In this document: positions 55,120 to 63,013 of the stretch, piece after piece
Layout of the letters: every line of letters starts with the position of its first letter
How positions within the stretch are numbered: the first letter of the stretch is position 1
Assembly: GCA_000503195.1 (NCBI GenBank)
Contig: AYSC01000005.1
Span: 1 to 64,000 of the forward strand
Source: Blastomonas sp. CACIA14H2
GTDB taxonomy: Bacteria; Pseudomonadota; Alphaproteobacteria; Sphingomonadales; Sphingomonadaceae
Reading direction: 5' to 3'
DNA: 64,000 nt
Translations under genes and position numbers: made by a program
The notes under the pieces: generated by a model
What the model was told of the DNA's origin: nothing
Databases searched by the model: none
The model's input: the letters and a program-made list of their open reading frames with translations, nothing else

Positions 55120-56295
55120 TCACGCAGCGACCGCGCGCAGCCCTTCGATGAAGTGCGGGATGTTCGCGTCGGTGAACCCGGCAATGTTGATCCGGCCCGA
55201 TCCCGCCATGTACACGCCCCAGTCGGCGCGCAGCGCGGCGATCTGGTCGGGGGTCAGCTGAAGGACCGAAAACAGCCCGTTCTGCTGGCCGACCGCTGCC
55301 AGATTGACCGATCCGACCGACTGGTACGACGCCAGCCTCTCGCGCACGCTGCGCATCCGCTCGCGCATCGAATCGAGCTCGGCGAGCCAGATCTTGGTCA
55401 GCCCCTCGTCTTCGAGCACGATCCGCACCGCAGCCGCGCCGTGATCGGGGGGCATCGACCAGTTGGCGCGGGCGAGCGCGGCGAGATTGGACTGGATCGC
55501 GGGCTGCTGCTCGGCGCTTTCGGTCATCACATAGAGCGCGCCGACGCGCTCGCGATACAGGCCGAAATTCTTGTCGCAGCTATAGGCGATCAGCGCCTCG
55601 GGCACCTTGGCCAGCACCGCGCGCAGGCCATAGCCGTCCGCCTCGAAACCATGGCCCAGGCCGTGATAGGCCAGGTCGATCAGCGGGAAGAGCCGCTTGG
55701 CCGCGACCGTCTCGGCAATCTGCTGCCATTGCGCTTCGCTGTAATCCGCGCCGGTGGGGTTGTGGCAGCAGCCGTGCAGGAGCACCGCATCGCCCGCATC
55801 GGCCTTGTCCAGCGCGGCTTCGAGCGAGGTGAAATCGAGCTTCTGCGTCGCCACATCGAGATGGCGGAAGGTTTCGCAGGCCAGGCCCACCGCGCTCAGG
55901 ATCTGGGCGTGATTCGGCCAGCTCGGCGTGCCCATCCAGATCCGCTTGACGCCCGCCTTGAGCAGCAAGTCTGCCGCCAGCCGGACCGCGCCGGTGCCGC
56001 CTGGGGTCTGCAGACCGTCGATGCGACCCGCGGGGTCGAAATCACCGAGCATCCAGGGCATGATCGCGCGGACAAAGCCCATATCGCCTTCGGGGCCGAG
56101 ATAGCTCTTGCTGTCCTGGCCATCGAGCAGCCGCGCCTCGGCTGCCTTGATCGCCTTGAACACCGGGGTGGCGCCATCGGCGGTGCGATAGACGCCCACG
56201 CCCAGGTCGATCTTGGTCGGGCGGTCATCGGCCGCATAAAGCTTGATCAGCGCGAGCAGCGCATCGGCCGGTTGCGCCTTCAATAGTTCCAGCAC
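55120..56295 (-). CDS. Aromatic-amino-acid/aspartate aminotransferase (class I, fold type I)
   Basis: This 391-aa PLP aminotransferase resembles TyrB/AspC: KIDLGVGVYRTADGATPV near residue 28, TPGGTGAVRLAADLL, LLHGCCHNPTGADYSEAQWQ and DLAYHGLGHG. The PLP lysine is in SCDKNFGLYRERVGALYVMT (Lys at the fourth residue). Length matches class I aspartate/aromatic aminotransferases. The usual phosphate-anchor Arg follows in YRERVG. Preference between aspartate and aromatic substrates cannot be read from the sequence. Confidence 0.93.
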   Translation of the reverse strand: MLELLKAQPADALLALIKLYAADDRPTKIDLGVGVYRTADGATPVFKAIKAAEARLLDGQDSKSYLGPEGDMGFVRAIMPWMLGDFDPAGRIDGLQTPGGTGAVRLAADLLLKAGVKRIWMGTPSWPNHAQILSAVGLACETFRHLDVATQKLDFTSLEAALDKADAGDAVLLHGCCHNPTGADYSEAQWQQIAETVAAKRLFPLIDLAYHGLGHGFEADGYGLRAVLAKVPEALIAYSCDKNFGLYRERVGALYVMTESAEQQPAIQSNLAALARANWSMPPDHGAAAVRIVLEDEGLTKIWLAELDSMRERMRSVRERLASYQSVGSVNLAAVGQQNGLFSVLQLTPDQIAALRADWGVYMAGSGRINIAGFTDANIPHFIEGLRAVAA

Positions 56296-56398
56296 GGGTC
56301 AATCCCCCATTTCAGCTATGAATATTGCCGGAAGAGCCGTTCCGGCATCAGGAAAATGCGCGAGCCTCCATGCCGACCGATGCGCGCCGGGGCAAGGC

Positions 56399-56436
56399 AA
56401 AAAGGCCGGTTGCCGCACCATGTACGACAACCGGCC
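56399..56436 (-). terminator. Rho-independent terminator downstream of eipA
   Basis: Read on the minus strand, after the eipA stop at 56499, a perfect 9-bp stem GGCCGGTTG/CAACCGGCC with a 15-nt loop is followed by a run of five T. It lies about 60 nt past the eipA stop and upstream of the aminotransferase start at 56295. Confidence 0.75.
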
Positions 56437-56498
56437 CTCGATTTTGCCCTTTTTGGCAGTTGCGACCCTGCGGGCTATGTCTGCCGCGAAGCGGTTCG

Positions 56499-57296
56499 TC
56501 AGAAGGGGACGAAATTGCGCTTGCGGGTGAATTTCATGTAACCGGCATTGACACCGAGGCGCAGGCCCAGCCCCATGCGCACCGGGATCAGCACCACATC
56601 GCCGCGGCGCAGATAGCTGGTGTGGAATCCGCCGACCAGATAGGCTGCGCCCTCGCCCGCGCCGAAGCGCTTGTACAGGTCCTCGGTGTCGTAGAGATTG
56701 TAGACAAGCACGAAGGTGTTGCCGGCATTGGCCCCGGCATCGAAACCGATCGACGGGCCGGTCCAGTAGACGGGCCGGTCGCCCTCGATCTTGTGGTGCA
56801 GCGTGCCCGATCCGTAGCGAAGCCCGACAACGAACGCGCCCGACGCCTCGCGCCCGACGATATAGCCATTGGGCTCGCCCTGCTTGCGCAAGATGTCCTC
56901 GATCAGCCCGGCCAGCCCTTCGGCGCCCTTGCCGAACACACCCTCGGCCGCGCCGATCAGATCGTCCTTCTGATAGCCGTTGCCCGCAACCGCAGGGACC
57001 GTGGCCGCCGGCGTGCCGCTCTCGGGAACGGCAGGCAGGGTTTCGTCACTGCTGCTGGTGGTGTCGGTCGTCCCGTCGTCGGGCTGGCCATAATCATAGC
57101 CGCCATCCAGCGGCGCCTCGGTCACCGGCTCGGCGCTGCTGCCGGGCCGCGAAGGCGCAAGGTCGGCATCGATCGCCTCGTTGGGGTCAACCGTCCTGAC
57201 TTGGGCCGATGCGGGGTCGGTCATCGGCCCGGCCCCCAGCCCCCATGTCGCCAGGGCGACGATCGCCAGACCCTGTCCGAACCAGCCCTTTGCCAT
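56499..57296 (-). CDS. eipA: EipA-like envelope integrity protein (DUF1134)
   Basis: The 265-aa product has a signal peptide (GLAIVALATWGLGAGPMTDP, cleaved near ASA/Q). An acidic Asp/Thr/Ser/Pro-rich linker is followed by the DUF1134 domain: GRE(A)SGAFVVGLRYGSGTL, YWTGPSIGFDAGANAGNTF, VLVYNLYDTEDLYKRFGAGE and VRMGLGLRLGVNAGYMKFTR. In Brucella, EipA is a small periplasmic domain protein required for envelope integrity. The start MAKGWFGQ is chosen to fit the signal peptide; nine residues further upstream there is another in-frame candidate. A terminator follows. Confidence 0.88.
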   Translation of the reverse strand: MAKGWFGQGLAIVALATWGLGAGPMTDPASAQVRTVDPNEAIDADLAPSRPGSSAEPVTEAPLDGGYDYGQPDDGTTDTTSSSDETLPAVPESGTPAATVPAVAGNGYQKDDLIGAAEGVFGKGAEGLAGLIEDILRKQGEPNGYIVGREASGAFVVGLRYGSGTLHHKIEGDRPVYWTGPSIGFDAGANAGNTFVLVYNLYDTEDLYKRFGAGEGAAYLVGGFHTSYLRRGDVVLIPVRMGLGLRLGVNAGYMKFTRKRNFVPF

Positions 57297-57576
57297 GCTT
57301 GCCTCCCGCCTGTGCATCATTAACCACAATCGCCGCATTCTTGGGACCAAGACAATGAATGGGCGATGACCCGAGTCGATGACGCGGCGACCCGAGTCCG
57401 ATTTGCGACAAATGCCGTTGAAACCGTCATTTGCGGGCCATCCGCACAAATCGGCAGGACGCCGGCCGAAAGCGAACTTAACCGGTTGATCCCCGCCCCA
57501 CCCGCCGCTATAGCGCGCTCTGGCCAATCGACCGGCCCCGTAGCTGGGGCAAGCAAGCATCGACATGCTGCCATGC

Positions 57577-57669
57577 GGAGACGTGGGTGAGTGGCTGAAA
57601 CCAACGGTTTGCTAAACCGTCGTACTGGTAAATCCGGTACCGAGGGTTCGAATCCCTCCGTCTCCGCCA
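57577..57669 (+). tRNA. tRNA-Ser (anticodon GCT)
   Basis: The 93-nt sequence pairs GGAGACG with CGTCTCC in the acceptor stem and has discriminator G and an encoded CCA. The anticodon loop has GCT at 57611-57613, and a long variable arm typical of class II tRNA-Ser is present. It decodes AGC/AGU. It lies between the eipA promoter region and the ECF41 operon. Confidence 0.97.
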
Positions 57670-57978
57670 CTTCCCAGCATTCCGTCGGACTTTACGGGTG
57701 AGCGGCCCTGCCCCCGTGGCGGTTCGCCATCTCGCTTGTCGGAGCGCAGATGGCACGCTCCATTGATCGCCGAGGCTGCGCTGTCAGCTCTGCGTCCCGG
57801 CGGGTCAGGCGCAGAATCCTGCAAATCCGGCTGGCGCGACCAGCCCGCGTCGATGGCCGGTGTCTGCGCTCTTCCCCGGGTGGCGCGCATGCGATCGCTC
57901 CAGGCGGGCAACCGGCTTGCGAGACTGCATCGGAGCCATGAACCATCCACACCAGAAAAGCACAAATTTTTCGCCCGA
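57670..57978. other. Gene-free stretch between tRNA-Ser and the ECF41 promoter
   Basis: I see no gene, repeat or clear signal in this part of the 367-nt gap (57670-58036). Open frames here on both strands have no ribosome-binding site or recognisable domain. The last part of the gap holds the ECF41 promoter listed separately. Confidence 0.5.
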
Positions 57979-58005
57979 TGTCACATTCCGGCGCGCTGTC
58001 TCGTC
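57979..58005 (+). promoter_or_regulatory. ECF41-type promoter
   Basis: TGTCACA (57979-57985), a 16-nt spacer and CGTC (58002-58005). This is an exact match to the promoter I recall for ECF41 sigma factors (TGTCACA-N16-CGTC). It is 31 nt upstream of the first gene of the operon that ends with an ECF41 sigma factor, so it is very likely autoregulated by it. Confidence 0.85.
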
Positions 58006-58036
58006 AAGGCTTGCATCAACACCGAAGGAGCAAGTC

Positions 58037-58516
58037 ATGTCCCAGCGTCTGAACCATTTGAAGCAGAATCCCGAACTCACCGCCAAGCTCACCGAGCTTA
58101 CGCTCGCGGTGAAGAAGGGCGCGTTGGAGAAGTCAACGCTCTCGCTTGTCGAAATCCGCGCGTCGCAGCTCAACGGCTGTGCGTTCTGCCTCGACATGCA
58201 CATCAAGGAAGCCACGCTTCAGGGTGAACGCCCGCTGCGCCTGCACCATGTCGCGATCTGGCGCGAATCGGCATTGTTCAGCGATCGGGAGCGCGCGGCG
58301 CTGGCCTGGACCGAGGCGCTGACGCGGCTGACGCCCGAAGGCGTGCCCGACCATGTCTATGATCAGGCGAGGGAAGAATTCTCGGAACGGGAGCTGGTCG
58401 ACCTCACCTACATGATCATGGTCATCAACGCCTGGAACCGCGCCTCCATCGCCTTCCGCTCGGTGCCCGGATCGGCGGACAAGGCCTTCGGCCTCGACCG
58501 CGCCGGCCTGGCCTGA
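58037..58516 (+). CDS. Carboxymuconolactone-decarboxylase/AhpD-family protein
   Basis: The 159-aa product has the AhpD-like helical core and redox pair C48/C51 with His55 in SQLNGCAFCLDMHIKEA, the signature of carboxymuconolactone decarboxylase-fold peroxidases. Such proteins are the most common partners of ECF41 sigma factors. It follows a GAAGGAG ribosome-binding site and an ECF41 promoter, and is co-directional with the azoreductase-like gene 14 nt downstream. Confidence 0.92.
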   Translation: MSQRLNHLKQNPELTAKLTELTLAVKKGALEKSTLSLVEIRASQLNGCAFCLDMHIKEATLQGERPLRLHHVAIWRESALFSDRERAALAWTEALTRLTPEGVPDHVYDQAREEFSERELVDLTYMIMVINAWNRASIAFRSVPGSADKAFGLDRAGLA

Positions 58517-58530
58517 GCGGGAGCAGGCCG

Positions 58531-59178
58531 ATGGCGTCCATTCTTTCGATCCACGCCAGCCCCCATGGCGCCGCCTCGCGCGGCGCCACGCTGGCGTTGC
58601 AGGCTGTCGCCAATCTGCAGGCGGCGGATCCCTCGCTGGCTCTCGTGGAGCGCGATCTGTCCGTTCTTTCTCACGCGAACGTTCCGCAGGCCTATTCCGA
58701 GGCGGTGCTGGCGCAACAGCCGGACGACCACGCCGCCTTTGCCCTTTCCGAAACGCTGATCAGCGAGGTGGAGGACGCCGCCTTCATCACCATCGCCACG
58801 CCAATGCACAATTACACCGTGCCCGCCTGCCTGAAACTGTGGATCGATCTGGTGCTTCGCCATCGGCGCAGCTTCGCGTCCGCAAATGGCGTGAAGACCG
58901 GGCTGCTGGGCGATCGACCCGTATTGGTGGTGGTCACCGCGGGCGGGCTGGTGACCGGGCCGGGTGCCGTGCAGCCGAACCACCTCGCCGGTTATCTCAC
59001 CGATGTGCTGGCGACCGTCGGCATATCGGACGTGCGCTTCGTCTATCTTGAGGGGCTTGTAAATCCGGTGCAGGCTGACATCGCAATGGCGCAAGGAATC
59101 AGGATGATATCCGAGGACCCGGCATTCGGCAGCAGGCGAGGCAATCCGACCGCCATGGCGCAGGCGGTGAACCGGTGA
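58531..59178 (+). CDS. FMN-dependent NADH-azoreductase/quinone reductase-like protein
   Basis: The 215-aa flavodoxin-fold protein resembles AzoR: ILSIHASPHGAASRGATLAL near residue 4 (flavin phosphate loop), ITIATPMHNYTVPACLKLWI (compare PMYNFxxPxxLKxWID), and the glycine-rich VVVTAGGLVTG. AzoR-like enzymes reduce quinones and azo compounds with NADH. It is coupled by TGATG overlap to the sigma factor gene and belongs to its operon. Confidence 0.88.
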   Translation: MASILSIHASPHGAASRGATLALQAVANLQAADPSLALVERDLSVLSHANVPQAYSEAVLAQQPDDHAAFALSETLISEVEDAAFITIATPMHNYTVPACLKLWIDLVLRHRRSFASANGVKTGLLGDRPVLVVVTAGGLVTGPGAVQPNHLAGYLTDVLATVGISDVRFVYLEGLVNPVQADIAMAQGIRMISEDPAFGSRRGNPTAMAQAVNR

Positions 59179-60032
59179 TGGACGCGCAGCAATCCGCCGC
59201 CTTGAAGACCTTCGATTCGCTTCGGCCCCGGCTGATCCGGGTCGCCTATAGCATGCTCGGCTCGGTGGCCGATGCCGAGGATGTGGTGCAGGAAGCCTTT
59301 ATCCGCTGGCTGCGCACCAGCCATGCAGAGATCCGTGAACCCGGAGCGTTCCTGCGCACGACGGTGACTCGGCTGTGCCTCGATCAGCTCCGATCGGCCC
59401 GCCGCCGCCGCGAGACGTATATCGGCCCATGGCTGCCCGATCCGGTGCTGGACGAAGAGGAAGAGGAGGACGTGACGCTTCCGCTGATGCTCGCGCTGGA
59501 GCGGCTGTCACCGCTCGAGCGCGCGGCCTTCCTGCTGCACGATGTCTTCGGCGCGGCGTTCGACGAGGTTGCCGCCACCATCGGCCGCGATGCCGCCGCC
59601 TGCCGCCAGCTCGCCGCGCGGGCCCGCGCCCATGTGCGGGAGGCGCGGCCGCGCTTCGCGGTCGATACGCAGCGCGGCCTCGCCATCGCGCAGGCCTTTT
59701 TCGAGGCATCGCGCAGCGGAGACATGGCGGCGCTGGGTGCGATGCTGGCGAGCGATGTCGCCATGCATTCGGACGGCGGCGGCAAGCGCCCTGCGGTGGT
59801 CCGGCCGATCTTCGGCAGCCGTCTGGTGTTGCAGCTGCACAAGGCGCTGGCGGTGCTGTTCCGCAAGCAAGCCTCGAAGCTGGTGGGCGTGCGGGTCATC
59901 AATGGCCTGCCCGGCTTCGTCACCCGGGAGGGCGATGGCGAGTTGCAGACCACGGCGCTGGAGATCGAGAACGAACGGATCATCGGCATCTATGTGATGC
60001 GTAATCCCGACAAGCTGCAGCATCTGCACTGA
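59178..60032 (+). CDS. ECF41-group RNA polymerase sigma factor with SnoaL-like C-terminus
   Basis: The 284-aa protein has sigma region 2 (SMLGSVADAEDVVQEAFIRW) and region 4 (LERLSPLERAAFLLHDVFGA, AATIGRDAAACRQLAARARA). A C-terminal NTF2/SnoaL-like extension carries DGGGK (about residue 195) and the closing NPDKL motif. Both motifs define ECF41 sigma factors, whose extension replaces an anti-sigma factor. Operon mates are AhpD-like and azoreductase-like oxidoreductases. The promoter upstream matches ECF41 rules, indicating autoregulation. Confidence 0.95.
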   Translation: MDAQQSAALKTFDSLRPRLIRVAYSMLGSVADAEDVVQEAFIRWLRTSHAEIREPGAFLRTTVTRLCLDQLRSARRRRETYIGPWLPDPVLDEEEEEDVTLPLMLALERLSPLERAAFLLHDVFGAAFDEVAATIGRDAAACRQLAARARAHVREARPRFAVDTQRGLAIAQAFFEASRSGDMAALGAMLASDVAMHSDGGGKRPAVVRPIFGSRLVLQLHKALAVLFRKQASKLVGVRVINGLPGFVTREGDGELQTTALEIENERIIGIYVMRNPDKLQHLH

Positions 60033-60098
60033 GGGCGGACAGCCAGCGCGCATCGGGCCTGCCCGCCCTGGCGAGCTTTCAGGCTCGCGCGCTCCGAA

Positions 60099-61067
60099 CT
60101 AGCAGGAACAGCCCGTCCATTGCGAGGACAGCGTCCAGAGGCGTTCTGCCGCCTCATCGTCGATGGCCCAGGGTGCGACGCCCTTGCGCCCCATTTCCGC
60201 GTGGTTGATCCCGGCGATATCGCAATCCTCGCAATACACCCCTCCTATCCCGTCCAGCTGCACACTCGTGGCGCACCACAAGGCGGTTGCCGCGCCTTGC
60301 TCGGGTGTCTTCATGCCGCGTGCCGGATCGATGATTGGCTTGCCTTGCGCGTCGAACGCGTCGAATCCTGCCAGTTCCTCGTCCGAGAGATGGCGCGCCA
60401 GATCGGTGATGATCTGGCCGGGGTGCAGCGAGAAGGCGCGGACCCCGTGCTTCTCGCCCCGCCGGTCCAGAGCGCGGGCGAACAGGATGTTCGCGGTCTT
60501 TGACTGCCCATAGGCCACCCATTTGTCATAGGGGCGACGATCAAAATCGATATCGTCGAAATCGACGCCGGCAATCTGGTGTCCGCGCGAAGACACGGCG
60601 ATGACGCGAGCGCCCTGATCGACCAGCGCGGGCCATAACAGGCAGGCAAGCCGGAAATGGCCGAGGTGGTTCGTCGCAAAATGCCCCTCGTGCCCGGCGG
60701 CATCGCGTCGTAACGGCGCGGCCATGATTCCCGCGCTGTTGATCAGCAGGTGCAGCGGCCGCTTGCTCGCCAGGAAATCCTCGGCGAAGCGGGCGACCGA
60801 TGGAGCATCGATCAGGTCCATGGGCGCGATCTCCACGCTCCCGATCCCGGCGAGCGCTGCTTCGGCCTTGGCGATATCGCGCGCCGACACGATCACCTCC
60901 GCGCCGGCGCGGGAAAGCGCTTTCGTGGTGGCAAGACCGAGGCCGGAATAGCCACCCGTGACGATGGCCGTGCGGCCGGATAGATCGGTTCCGGCGATGA
61001 TGTCGTCGGCAGTGGATGCGGCGCCGAAAGGCGATCCGATGGGGTGTTGTGGTGTCGTCATGCCCAT
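60099..61067 (-). CDS. SDR-family oxidoreductase
   Basis: The 322-aa SDR resembles WW-domain-oxidoreductase/retinol dehydrogenase-like proteins: IVTGGYSGLGLATTKALSRA (NAD(P) motif), LLINSAGIMAAPLRRDAAGH, VISVSSRGH-like VIAVSSRGHQIAG and the YGQSKTANI active-site pair. The start may be ATG 61067 or 61061. It diverges from an AraC regulator over 54 nt, so that regulator probably controls it. Substrate unknown. Confidence 0.9.
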   Translation of the reverse strand: MGMTTPQHPIGSPFGAASTADDIIAGTDLSGRTAIVTGGYSGLGLATTKALSRAGAEVIVSARDIAKAEAALAGIGSVEIAPMDLIDAPSVARFAEDFLASKRPLHLLINSAGIMAAPLRRDAAGHEGHFATNHLGHFRLACLLWPALVDQGARVIAVSSRGHQIAGVDFDDIDFDRRPYDKWVAYGQSKTANILFARALDRRGEKHGVRAFSLHPGQIITDLARHLSDEELAGFDAFDAQGKPIIDPARGMKTPEQGAATALWCATSVQLDGIGGVYCEDCDIAGINHAEMGRKGVAPWAIDDEAAERLWTLSSQWTGCSC

Positions 61068-61121
61068 CGTTTTGGATTAGACGGGACGGATGATCGATCC
61101 TCATTCATCCGGATTCCTGTC

Positions 61122-62039
61122 GTGATCGTCCAGGATGCACCCACCGACCCCCTCTCGGACGTGCTCGATATCGTGCAGGCGCGCGCCGCACGCAGCGTGC
61201 GCTTCACAGCCGGCGGCGACTGGGCGCTGCGGTTCTCGCCGACCCAGGTCAAGTTCAACGTCGTGCGCTCCGGCAGCTGCTGGATCCTGACAGAGGGCAC
61301 CACGCGGCGCTTGTCGAGCGGCGATTGCTTCATGGTTTCGGGCACGCCCTTCGTGCTGGCGAGCGATCCGGACCTCCCACCGGTCGACGCTGCAACTGCA
61401 TTCGGCCACGACCCCAGCCTGGGGCAGGTGGGAATGACGCCGGACACCGAGATGCTGGGCGGCAGCGTGAGTTTCGACAACGCCCAGTCGGACCTGCTGT
61501 TGCCGCTTCTGCCCCGCCTGTTGGTGACGGAGGCAGAACAGGCGGGTGCTTCGCCCATGGGATGGCTGATCGCGCAGCTCGATTCCGAATGGCGCGGCGG
61601 CCTGCCGGGCGCACGGACCGCATGCGATGACATCATCCGCCTTCTTTTCGTGCAGGCGATCCGTAGCCATTTCGGTGGCGGAACGGGCATCCCCAGCTGG
61701 CTCGGCGGACTTTCCGATCCGCCGGTCGCAAGGGCGCTCCAGGCCATCCACGGCGACCCGGCGCGCCACTGGCAGCTTGGGGAACTCGCCAGAATCGCAG
61801 GCTGTTCGCGATCGGCCTTTGCCGAGCGGTTTGCGCGCCGCGTCGGGAGACCGCCGGTCGGCTATGCCACCAACTGGAGGATGCGGGTGGCGGCAAGGCA
61901 GCTGGCAGGCGGCTTGAAGACGATCAGCACGGTGGCATCGGAGGCAGGCTATCTCAGCGACAGCGCTTTCCACGCCGCCTTCCGCCGGGAGATGGGCGCC
62001 TCTCCCGCCGAATATCGGCGGAAATATCGGGCCGCATAG
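61122..62039 (+). CDS. AraC-family transcriptional regulator
   Basis: From a GTG at 61122 the product is 305 aa. The N-terminal half is a cupin-type AraC_binding domain (SVRFTAGGDWALRFSPTQVK, TRRLSSGDCFMVSGTPFVLA). The C-terminal double helix-turn-helix reads LGELARIAGCSRSAFAERFA and STVASEAGYLSDSAFHAAFR, ending in the family signature GASPAEYRRKYR. It is divergent from the SDR gene. An ATG further upstream in the same frame would extend into that gene. Confidence 0.92.
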   Translation: MIVQDAPTDPLSDVLDIVQARAARSVRFTAGGDWALRFSPTQVKFNVVRSGSCWILTEGTTRRLSSGDCFMVSGTPFVLASDPDLPPVDAATAFGHDPSLGQVGMTPDTEMLGGSVSFDNAQSDLLLPLLPRLLVTEAEQAGASPMGWLIAQLDSEWRGGLPGARTACDDIIRLLFVQAIRSHFGGGTGIPSWLGGLSDPPVARALQAIHGDPARHWQLGELARIAGCSRSAFAERFARRVGRPPVGYATNWRMRVAARQLAGGLKTISTVASEAGYLSDSAFHAAFRREMGASPAEYRRKYRAA

Positions 62040-62099
62040 ACTCCAGCGAACGATGCGCATCCTCCCCGATCCGATGGACAGCGATACCGCAACCGACGG

Positions 62100-62897
62100 C
62101 TAGTCCGGACTGGCTGTGTCTCCGTCAAACGTGACCGCCTGCGCCGCAGCGCCGGACATGATGAAGCCGATCGGTCGGCTCGCCTCTTCGTTGAGATGGG
62201 CGATGAGGCTGGCCGTACGCGCCAGCAGCGAAATGCCCTTCAGCGCGGCGAGCGGGAAGCCGACATCGAGCATGACCGCCGGGATCGCCCCGTTGACGTT
62301 GATCGGCAGCGGCCGACCCAGCGTTTCGGGCAGGCAATCGCGCAAGGCATAGAGCATCCCGATATGCTCGCCGACGATGCCATGCTCTTCGGCCATCGCG
62401 AGCAGGAGCAGCGCGCGTGGATCGCCCGCCGAATGCTGAGGATGGCCAAAGCCGGGGATGGCCTGCCTGGCCGCGCGCAGCGTGCGGACGCCTTCGGCGG
62501 CCACTTCGCCCGGCGTGCCTGTTCCGGCGCGGACCGTGCCCACCAGATCGGCATAGAAGCGGCCCGCCACTTCGGCGCTGCCCAGCACCACCGACCCGCA
62601 GCCCAGCAGGCCCGCGGCGACGGCCCCGTGAAATGCCTCGGGCGCGGCGGCATAGGTCATGCGCGATGCGACCACGCTCGGTACCAGGCCATGTTCGGCA
62701 ATGGCGGCCAGCACGGCATTGGCGAACAGCTTCTGTACCTCGCTCGGTTCCTCACCCGTCACCAGCAGCCAGAAATAGCTGGTGAAGTCCATCTTGCCGA
62801 TAATGTCCCCGCAAAGATCGCGTCCGCGGACGGTGATGCTGTGCGCGTCGGAGGTGCAGATCGAGGTGAACGGGGCGTCCTGCTTGCCAATGCGCAT
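62100..62897 (-). CDS. Citryl-CoA lyase/citrate-synthase-like protein
   Basis: The 265-aa protein is a short citrate-synthase-fold enzyme (normal citrate synthase is about 430 aa): SITVRGRDLCGDIIGKMDFT, MTYAAAPEAFHGAVAAGLLG, RQAIPGFGHPQHSAGDPRAL, and NVNGAIPAVMLDVGFPLAAL. GFGHP keeps the catalytic-type histidine of the family. This size and pattern fit citryl-CoA lyase-type proteins that cleave or form acyl-CoA esters. It is divergent from a family III CoA transferase over an inverted-repeat operator, suggesting a shared organic-acid pathway. Confidence 0.85.
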   Translation of the reverse strand: MRIGKQDAPFTSICTSDAHSITVRGRDLCGDIIGKMDFTSYFWLLVTGEEPSEVQKLFANAVLAAIAEHGLVPSVVASRMTYAAAPEAFHGAVAAGLLGCGSVVLGSAEVAGRFYADLVGTVRAGTGTPGEVAAEGVRTLRAARQAIPGFGHPQHSAGDPRALLLLAMAEEHGIVGEHIGMLYALRDCLPETLGRPLPINVNGAIPAVMLDVGFPLAALKGISLLARTASLIAHLNEEASRPIGFIMSGAAAQAVTFDGDTASPD

Positions 62898-62948
62898 ATG
62901 TGTTCCTGTTCCGCTGCGCGGCGCGCCCATACCGGGCCGCCGCAGGTT

Positions 62949-62980
62949 TTCGATTTACGAAGTTGATTTCGTATATCGAA
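62949..62980. promoter_or_regulatory. Double inverted-repeat operator in a divergent promoter
   Basis: Two copies of TTCG-N5-CGAA (62949-62961 and 62968-62980) occur with starts 19 bp apart, about two helical turns, in the 116-nt gap between the citryl-CoA-lyase-like gene and the CoA transferase gene. The form fits a dimeric regulator, for example of the IclR or GntR type. No such regulator gene is in the window. Confidence 0.6.
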
Positions 62981-63013
62981 TTTTCTATGAGTGGCGATCA
63001 GGGAGATGTCAAT

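Noticed and set aside
57805-58215. Minus-strand open frame of 136 codons over the ECF41 promoter
   Set aside because: It is antisense to the AhpD-like gene and promoter, has no ribosome-binding site and no family features.
60071-60088. Stem GCGAGC/GCTCGC as a terminator between the sigma factor and SDR genes
   Set aside because: The stem is only 6 bp and no T-run follows on either strand.
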